Shown here: positions 1 through 4,306 of the stretch, piece by piece | Numbering within the stretch: the first letter of the stretch is position 1 | Layout of the letters: the number at the start of each line of letters is the position of its first letter | Origin: Bacteroidota bacterium | Lineage (GTDB): Bacteria; Bacteroidota; Ignavibacteria; Ignavibacteriales; Ignavibacteriaceae | Reading direction: 5' to 3' | NCBI GenBank assembly: GCA_030706105.1 | Contig: JAUZPC010000175.1 | Span: forward strand, 1-6,334 | Length of the DNA: 6,334 bases | Position numbers and translations under genes: made by a program | Notes under the pieces: generated by a model | What the model was told of the DNA's origin: nothing | The model's input: the letters and a program-made list of their open reading frames with translations, nothing else | The model's database searches: none

Positions 1-4
1 ATTA

Positions 5-39
5 GGGCTGCTTGTATAAGGCCCATACTACGGATAGTA
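5..39. other. Two adjacent small predicted hairpins
   Basis: GGGC (5-8) pairs with GCCC (21-24). Inside it CTT (11-13) pairs with AAG (18-20), leaving a two-base bulge and a GTAT loop. One base later, TACTA (26-30) pairs with TAGTA (35-39) around the tetraloop CGGA. An alternative fold pairs CGGA (31-34) with TCCG (47-50). The stems are short and may be chance. They could equally be the 3' part of an RNA that begins outside the window. Confidence 0.3.
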
Positions 40-64
40 CCAGATTTCCGTACATTTTAACAAA

Positions 65-141
65 TAGTGGCTTCTAATATGTTTAATTTAGATTACTTGA
101 AGTGGGCTAACTTATTATGTAATAGTAAATTAAAGCCATTG
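65..141. other. Nested imperfect hairpin, possible structured RNA or cruciform
   Basis: Complementary arms stack in order. The outer stem is 65-71 with 135-141 (TAGTGGC/GCCATTG, two G-T wobbles). The main stem is TTTAATTTA (82-90) with TAAATTAAA (126-134), a perfect 9 bp. Next come ATTAC (92-96) with GTAAT (119-123), and AAGT (100-103) with ACTT (110-113) around the loop GGGCTA. The left arm carries a 10-base bulge at 72-81, and small internal loops separate the inner stems. Most pairs are A-T, so stability is modest, but the co-linear stacking of four stems is more than a single chance repeat. No known RNA family was recognised and the strand cannot be assigned. Confidence 0.4.
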
Positions 142-327
142 CAATAAATACAATGTTCAAATCCGGCACTCGCATTACAAAGGTGCCAAAATGACTTCAA
201 AACGATATAATCCGGCATGAAAATCTGGAAAAACGGCCTCTGGAAATGTTCAAAACAATATGAAGTAAAATACTATAACGTATTATAATATATAAAGATA
301 ACCGCATTCGCATAACCTTAAACAGTA

Positions 328-337
328 AAAGGAGGTG
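328..337 (+). promoter_or_regulatory. Orphan Shine-Dalgarno-like sequence
   Basis: AAAGGAGGTG is complementary to the conserved CACCTCCTTT end of bacterial 16S rRNA over ten bases. No ATG, GTG or TTG follows at a working distance of 5-10 bases. The nearest is a TTG at 358, 20 bases beyond, opening a 27-codon frame that ends at 441. AGGTGCAA (333-340), which includes half of the element, can pair with TTGCATCT (358-365) through one G-T wobble. It may be the relic of a lost gene start or a chance match. Confidence 0.25.
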
Positions 338-443
338 CAATTTTTTAGTAATTAATTTTGCATCTGATTGTAAAGACTAAAAGAGATAATGCTTTAGCGG
401 GGCTTTATTTGAGCCGAATTTGGCCTATGGCGGAGATGTAAAC

Positions 444-478
444 AAAAAAAATCCCGCAGGACGTACCGGCGGGATTTT
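444..478 (-). terminator. Rho-independent terminator of glgC
   Basis: A perfect 10-bp stem, AAAATCCCGC (448-457) with GCGGGATTTT (469-478), encloses an 11-base loop. Read on the minus strand the hairpin is followed by an uninterrupted T run: the eight A bases at 444-451 on the plus strand, four of which belong to the stem. This is the classic intrinsic terminator shape. It begins 27 bases past the glgC stop codon, so it ends the glgC transcript. On the plus strand the T tract is only four bases, so termination of rightward transcripts would be weaker. Confidence 0.9.
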
Positions 479-505
479 AATCTGAATGAGCAAAATTTAT
501 CTGTC

Positions 506-1744
506 TTAAACAGGCAAGACTGCATTTTTTGGAATTACCACGATACCGTTTTCCGTAACTGTAAATTTCTTTTTGTCGCCTTCCAGGTCAAAACCAATCT
601 CATAGTGTTCAGGAACGTTTACATTTTTATCAATAATAGCTCTTCTTATGCGGGCATGTCTGCCTATGTTGCAGTTGTTAAGAATTATTGAATCTGTTAT
701 ATATGAGTATGAATTTACTTTAACATTCGGACTTAATAATGACCTTTCTACCAAACCTCCGGAAACAATGCAGCCGTCGCAAATTAGAGAATTTAATGTT
801 CTACCTACACGTTCTCCTTCGTGGGAAACAGTTTTAGCCGGCGGGTACTGGAACTGATAAGTCCTCATCGGCCAATCGCTGTCATAAAAGTTAAATTCAG
901 GAGTAATGGAAATTAAATCCATATTTGCTGCAAAATAGCTTTCAATGGTCCCAATGTCTTTCCAGTATGGCTTTACTTTTCTGTTCTCGTCATAAAACAT
1001 GTATGCTTTCAAATTCATATTTTGCTTAAGCATATAAGGTATTACATCTTTTCCAAAATCCTGGCTCTTAATTTTCTTGTTTTCCATTTCGGAAAATACT
1101 TCCTTCAAAACGGAAATGTTGAAAACATAAATGCCCATATTAACAAAAGAGGAACCCGGTTTATCCGGAATTTCAGGAGGTGCCGAAGGCTTTTCAATAA
1201 ATGATTCTACATCATAGGAACTGTTTACACCTATAATACCAAATCTGCTTGCTTCGTCTTTGGGAACATCCATGCATCCTATTGAAAGCTCTGCTTTGTT
1301 ATCTATATGGTACTGAAGCATTTTTAAGTAATCCATCTTATAGATATGGTCACCACTTAAAATTAACACCCACTTAGCCTTTTTATCCAGAAGGTTAAAA
1401 TTCTGCCATATTGCGTTTGCCGTTCCTAAATACCAATCGTTATTTAGTTTTCTCTGAGGTGGTACTGAATATATAAATTCACCAAGTTCAGGATTAAAAA
1501 TGGACCATGCTTCAAAAATATGCTGGTTTAGAGAGTCTGATTTATATTGAGTAAGCACATAGGTTTTTCTCAACCCTGAGTTAAGACAATTTGAAAGTGC
1601 AAAATCAATTATTCTGTATTTACCTCCAAAAGGAACAGATGGTTTGCTTCTATGAGCTGTAAGAGGATAAAGTCTTTCACCCTGTCCGCCTGCCAAAAGC
1701 ATTGTAATCGTATCTCTTAGTACTGATGATCCCGTGAATATCAT
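506..1744 (-). CDS. glgC: Glucose-1-phosphate adenylyltransferase (ADP-glucose pyrophosphorylase)
   Basis: The 412-residue cytoplasmic enzyme makes ADP-glucose from ATP and glucose 1-phosphate, the committed step of bacterial glycogen synthesis. The N-terminal nucleotidyltransferase domain shows the nucleotide-binding loop LAGGQGERL (17-25), followed by SKPSVPFGGKYRIIDFALSN (33-52). WYLGTANA (104-111) and SGDHIYKMDY (130-139, metal-binding Asp132) follow. FIEKP (182-186) carries the sugar-phosphate-binding Lys, with VNMGIYVF (201-208) and PYWKDIGT (259-266) after it. The C-terminal part (about 315-385) has the left-handed beta-helix repeats typical of the family. Length is close to the 431 residues of E. 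coli GlgC. The ATG at 1744 is the only in-frame start before the conserved core, with GGGAG five bases upstream. It stands alone, divergent from the next genes and closed by its own terminator. No other glycogen gene is in view, and allosteric behaviour cannot be read from the sequence. Confidence 0.97.
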   Translation of the reverse strand: MIFTGSSVLRDTITMLLAGGQGERLYPLTAHRSKPSVPFGGKYRIIDFALSNCLNSGLRKTYVLTQYKSDSLNQHIFEAWSIFNPELGEFIYSVPPQRKLNNDWYLGTANAIWQNFNLLDKKAKWVLILSGDHIYKMDYLKMLQYHIDNKAELSIGCMDVPKDEASRFGIIGVNSSYDVESFIEKPSAPPEIPDKPGSSFVNMGIYVFNISVLKEVFSEMENKKIKSQDFGKDVIPYMLKQNMNLKAYMFYDENRKVKPYWKDIGTIESYFAANMDLISITPEFNFYDSDWPMRTYQFQYPPAKTVSHEGERVGRTLNSLICDGCIVSGGLVERSLLSPNVKVNSYSYITDSIILNNCNIGRHARIRRAIIDKNVNVPEHYEIGFDLEGDKKKFTVTENGIVVIPKNAVLPV

Positions 1745-1749
1745 ATCTA

Positions 1750-1754
1750 CTCCC
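1750..1754 (-). promoter_or_regulatory. Ribosome binding site of glgC
   Basis: GGGAG on the minus strand lies five bases before the ATG of glgC and supports that start. It is the only clear Shine-Dalgarno match among the four genes. A TATATT hexamer (minus strand, 1772-1767) just upstream could be the -10 box of a transcript with a very short leader, but no convincing -35 element accompanies it. Confidence 0.6.
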
Positions 1755-1806
1755 GGATGTGTTAATAATATAAAATAACTTAGATTTTTTAGTTGATTAT
1801 TTTTCT

Positions 1807-1854
1807 TAAGTTAAAAAAAATGATTTATACACGCTTTACATTTTTTTTAATTTA
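1807..1854. repeat. 16-bp inverted repeat in the divergent intergenic region
   Basis: The left arm TAAGTTAAAAAAAATG (1807-1822) and right arm CATTTTTTTTAATTTA (1839-1854) are inverted copies matching at 15 of 16 positions. The odd position would be a G-T wobble in RNA. The spacer is 16 bases (1823-1838). The element sits 62 bases before the glgC start codon and 86 before the peptidase start codon, near where both promoters should be. It could be a binding site for a dimeric regulator, a bent A-tract element, or a hairpin in an mRNA leader. AT richness raises the chance of accidental symmetry. Confidence 0.55.
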
Positions 1855-1860
1855 TTTGAT

Positions 1861-1874
1861 TTTAATATATTAAA
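1861..1874. repeat. 14-bp perfect AT palindrome
   Basis: TTTAATATATTAAA reads the same on both strands. It lies six bases beyond the larger inverted repeat and about 66 bases before the peptidase start codon. It may be an operator half-site pair or part of a promoter, or simply AT-rich chance. Confidence 0.35.
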
Positions 1875-1940
1875 TATTGGTTTGTAAGGCAAATAAATAA
1901 AATATTATTTTTACTTAATTTATAAAAAAAATTTAGAAAA

Positions 1941-3554
1941 ATGGCTAAATATTTGAAATTCACGGTTCTTGTTGTTTTGTTCTCCGTATTCTCAGGTTTT
2001 TCTTCTATTCCTGATCATAATAAAACAAATATTGATGTATTGCATTATTCGTTAAATTTAAATCTGCTGCCGGAGGCAAAACAGATTAAGGGAATTACGG
2101 AAATTAAATTTCTGCTAAAAGATTCTGCTAAAAAGGTCTCTTTTAACTTTTACGATAATATGATAATACATTCAGTTAAACTGAATAATGAAAAAGTAGA
2201 TTTTACAAGGCATGATAATAAAATCTCTTTCCATTTACCTAAGAGTTATGTTTTGGGTGATACTTTATTGCTGAATGTAGATTATGAAGGCACTCCTGAA
2301 AAAAAAGGGCTTTCAGGTTTTGTATTCGGAAAGATTAACGGGCAGACTCTTATTTATAATTTAAATGAGCCTGACTTTGCTTCAACCTGGTTCCCCTGCA
2401 ATGATGTGGCATCAGATAAAGCATTGCTTGACATATATCTGACAAATGATTCTGCTTTTACTTCTGTTTCAAACGGGAAACTTGAAGAAGTACTTACCGA
2501 AGGTGCTAAACGTACTTTCCACTGGAAAACTTATTATCCTATCTCCACATATTTAATCTGCCTCTATTCAAGTATCTATAAGAACTTTGATGATTATTAT
2601 GTCTCTCAGGATAAAAAAGATACTATGGCAATAAAGTATTATGTGCTTCCTGAGCATTTGGAGTTTGCTAAAAAAGATTTTGAAGATCATCCCGACATGA
2701 TTGATGTATATGCTAAACTCTTTGGTGAATATCCGTTTATTAAAGAAAAATATGGCGTTGCTGAGTTTTTGTGGCAGTATGGTGCAATGGAACATCAAAC
2801 TATTACCGGTATTGGTTCTAATTTCGTGTCGGGCAATAAATACTTCTCAGATATTTATGCTCATGAGCTTTCTCACCATTGGTGGGGCGATGCAATTGCC
2901 CCCGGTACCTGGAATGATATTTGGCTTAACGAAGGATTTGCAACTTACTCCGAAGCCCTTTATCAGGAATATAAATATGGGGATAATTCTCTCAGATCGT
3001 TTATGCTTAGCAAATTTTCCAAGTTTTTCCCCGGCGTGTTGTATAAACCCGGCACTGATTTATTTAGCCAGACTGAATATGATAAAGGGGGATGGGTACT
3101 TCATATGCTAAGATGGGAGGTGGGAGACTCAGCTTTCTTTAAAATTTTGAGAACTTATTTTGAGACATTTAAGTATCAGTCTGCTATTACAAATGATTTT
3201 AAAGAGATATGCGAGAAAATCTCAGGCAAAGATCTTACAAAATTTTTTGACCAATGGGTATATTCCGGGGAAGGACAGATAAATTTATCTGCTGATTGGC
3301 AGCAAAAAGAAATTGATAAATCTTATCAAATAGAATTTGATTTTAAACAGACTCAAACTGAATATGAAGTATATAATTTTACTCTGCCTATTAAGGTAAT
3401 CTATCTGGACGGCACTTCTGAAACCTTAAAAGCGGCAATAAATAAAAGAAAAAGTACCTTTACATTTACCGTACCTAAAAAAGTTGAAAGAGTATTATAC
3501 GACCCTCAAAATTGGATTTTATTAAATCTTTCTAATAACAAAAATAATAAGTAA
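1941..3554 (+). CDS. Secreted M1-family zinc metallopeptidase (aminopeptidase-like)
   Basis: The 537-residue protein belongs to the M1 gluzincin peptidases, which usually remove N-terminal residues from peptides. Residues 1 to about 22 form a signal peptide: Lys3 and Lys6, then a hydrophobic stretch ending near GFSS. Export to the periplasm or beyond is therefore likely. An N-terminal beta domain (about 30-200) is followed by the exopeptidase motif GAMEH (281-285, usually GAMEN). The zinc site is HELSH (308-312), with the third ligand Glu331 eighteen residues later in NEGFATY. Tyr380 in YDKGGW fits the transition-state-stabilising Tyr. DLTKFFDQWVYSGEG (431-445) ends the catalytic domain. A beta-rich tail of about 90 residues follows, without the long helical C-terminal domain of the PepN/ERAP forms. 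The ATG has no Shine-Dalgarno but an A-rich leader. It is probably the first gene of an operon with lpxH and the PBP. Family assignment is firm; the substrate is unknown. Confidence 0.93.
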   Translation: MAKYLKFTVLVVLFSVFSGFSSIPDHNKTNIDVLHYSLNLNLLPEAKQIKGITEIKFLLKDSAKKVSFNFYDNMIIHSVKLNNEKVDFTRHDNKISFHLPKSYVLGDTLLLNVDYEGTPEKKGLSGFVFGKINGQTLIYNLNEPDFASTWFPCNDVASDKALLDIYLTNDSAFTSVSNGKLEEVLTEGAKRTFHWKTYYPISTYLICLYSSIYKNFDDYYVSQDKKDTMAIKYYVLPEHLEFAKKDFEDHPDMIDVYAKLFGEYPFIKEKYGVAEFLWQYGAMEHQTITGIGSNFVSGNKYFSDIYAHELSHHWWGDAIAPGTWNDIWLNEGFATYSEALYQEYKYGDNSLRSFMLSKFSKFFPGVLYKPGTDLFSQTEYDKGGWVLHMLRWEVGDSAFFKILRTYFETFKYQSAITNDFKEICEKISGKDLTKFFDQWVYSGEGQINLSADWQQKEIDKSYQIEFDFKQTQTEYEVYNFTLPIKVIYLDGTSETLKAAINKRKSTFTFTVPKKVERVLYDPQNWILLNLSNNKNNK

Positions 3555-3573
3555 TTTTGTATACTAATTTTTG

Positions 3574-3588
3574 ATGAATTTTGAATAA
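3574..3588 (+). other. Four-codon ORF overlapping the lpxH start
   Basis: An ATG at 3574 opens a frame coding for M-N-F-E and stops with TAA at 3586-3588, inside the first codons of lpxH in the +1 frame. A ribosome stopping here would be within a few bases of the lpxH TTG, an arrangement compatible with translational reinitiation. It may equally be chance. No Shine-Dalgarno precedes it. Confidence 0.2.
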
Positions 3589-4303
3589 ATATTTTTTTAT
3601 TTCCGATATACATTTGGGTCTTGGCTCTAAAGAGAAAGAGGACAGTAAAGAAAAATTACTGGCTAAGCTTTTTGATGTTATTAAAGCTGAAGGTACTGAA
3701 TTATTTATATTGGGTGATCTTTTTGATTTCTGGTTTGAGTATAGAAATGTTTACCAAAAGGGTTTCTATAGAACTCTTACAGCCTTGCGGACGCTTACAG
3801 AGTCGGGCGTGAAAGTTCATTATTTTATAGGAAACCATGATTTTATGCACCGGGATTTCTTTGCTAAGGAATTGAATATATTGATGTATGAAAACCCTCT
3901 GGATATTGTTCTGGAAGATAAACGCTTTTTTTTAGGACATGGCGATGGTTTGGTTGAAAATGATATGGGTTATAATTTGTTAAAAAAAGTACTGAGGAAT
4001 AAAACAATACAGTTCCTCTATTCCTTAATCCATCCGGATTTAGGAGTTGCTTTGGCGCGTTATACAAGCAGATCCAGCAGGGATTACACTACAAAAAAGG
4101 ATTACGGTAAGCCTGACGGACTTGTTAAAGCGGCTGAGCAGATTATTGATTCAGGATTTGATTATGTATTATTCGGACATCTGCACAAAAGAAATTTTTC
4201 CAAGCATAATAGCGGCTGCTATATAAATTTAGGTTCCTGGCTGGATTTTCCTTGTTATGGTGTTTATTCAAATCATAAATTTGAAGTTATTGATTGGTGT
4301 TAA
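3581..4303 (+). CDS. lpxH: UDP-2,3-diacylglucosamine diphosphatase (lipid X-forming), LpxH type
   Basis: The 240-residue enzyme, the same length as E. coli LpxH, is a metallophosphoesterase. It hydrolyses UDP-2,3-diacylglucosamine to lipid X and UMP, the fourth step of lipid A synthesis, at the inner face of the cytoplasmic membrane. The two-metal site is complete: Asp9 and His11 in ISDIHLG, Asp46 in GDLFDFW, Asn85 in GNHD, His120 in GHGDG, and His200 and His202 in GHLHKR. The E. coli order of these ligands is the same. The stretch about 125-175 matches the helical lipid-binding insertion in position. The chosen start is TTG at 3581, because the codon two before it (3575-3577) is an in-frame stop. 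The resulting MNKYFFISDIH matches the short N-termini of the family. No Shine-Dalgarno is present. It lies 26 bases after the peptidase and 3 bases before the PBP, so co-transcription is likely. Other calcineurin-like phosphoesterases are less likely given length and motif order. Confidence 0.92.
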   Translation: MNKYFFISDIHLGLGSKEKEDSKEKLLAKLFDVIKAEGTELFILGDLFDFWFEYRNVYQKGFYRTLTALRTLTESGVKVHYFIGNHDFMHRDFFAKELNILMYENPLDIVLEDKRFFLGHGDGLVENDMGYNLLKKVLRNKTIQFLYSLIHPDLGVALARYTSRSSRDYTTKKDYGKPDGLVKAAEQIIDSGFDYVLFGHLHKRNFSKHNSGCYINLGSWLDFPCYGVYSNHKFEVIDWC

Positions 4304-4306
4304 TAT

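Larger units (their letters stand above)
1..443. other. Gene-free, AT-rich region with hairpins and short repeats
   Basis: No open frame here has a plausible start, ribosome binding site and protein-like composition. The longest stretch examined is a minus-strand frame with ATG at 218 and stop at 93 (41 codons). It lacks a ribosome site and reads like non-coding sequence. Frame 1 is open from the window edge to a TAA at 58-60 (19 codons), so the last residues of an upstream plus-strand gene cannot be excluded. The region contains tandem hairpins (5-39), a nested hairpin (65-141), a small GGCAC/GTGCC stem (165-169 with 183-187), short direct repeats (152-254), a TATAAT hexamer at 284-289 without a good -35 partner, and an orphan Shine-Dalgarno sequence (328-337). 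It could hold a small structured RNA or a decayed locus. The sequence alone does not decide. Confidence 0.55.
1745..1940. promoter_or_regulatory. Divergent promoter region between glgC and the M1 peptidase operon
   Basis: These 196 bases separate two genes transcribed away from each other, so both promoters should lie here. The region is strongly AT-rich, with A and T tracts up to eight bases. Candidate elements are weak: TATATT (minus strand) near 1767-1772 for glgC, and a TTTG at 1881-1884 followed by TATTATTT at 1903-1910 for the plus-strand genes. The latter pair only loosely resembles the Bacteroidetes -33/-7 pattern. Two symmetric elements inside are listed separately. Which promoter is real cannot be settled from the sequence. 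Confidence 0.55.

Noticed and set aside
152..170. GTTCAAATCC resembling a tRNA T-loop
   Set aside because: The flanking five-base arms (CAATG and CCGGC) do not pair, and no D-arm, anticodon arm or acceptor stem can be placed around it.
93..218. Minus-strand 41-codon ORF (ATG at 218), open upstream for about 18 further codons
   Set aside because: It has no ribosome site, is rich in Cys, His and Phe like many shadow frames, overlaps the nested hairpin, and lies beyond the glgC terminator. Only conservation evidence could revive it.
401..415. GGCT/AGCC hairpin as a second terminator
   Set aside because: The stem is only four base pairs and no T run follows on either strand.
358..441. 27-codon TTG-started frame before the terminator
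   Set aside because: The Shine-Dalgarno is 20 bases away, too far for normal initiation, and the peptide shows no recognisable feature. It is kept only as part of the orphan Shine-Dalgarno finding.
2568..3111. ORFs on both strands inside the peptidase gene
   Set aside because: They overlap the region coding for the zinc-binding motifs, have compositions typical of out-of-frame translation and match no family.
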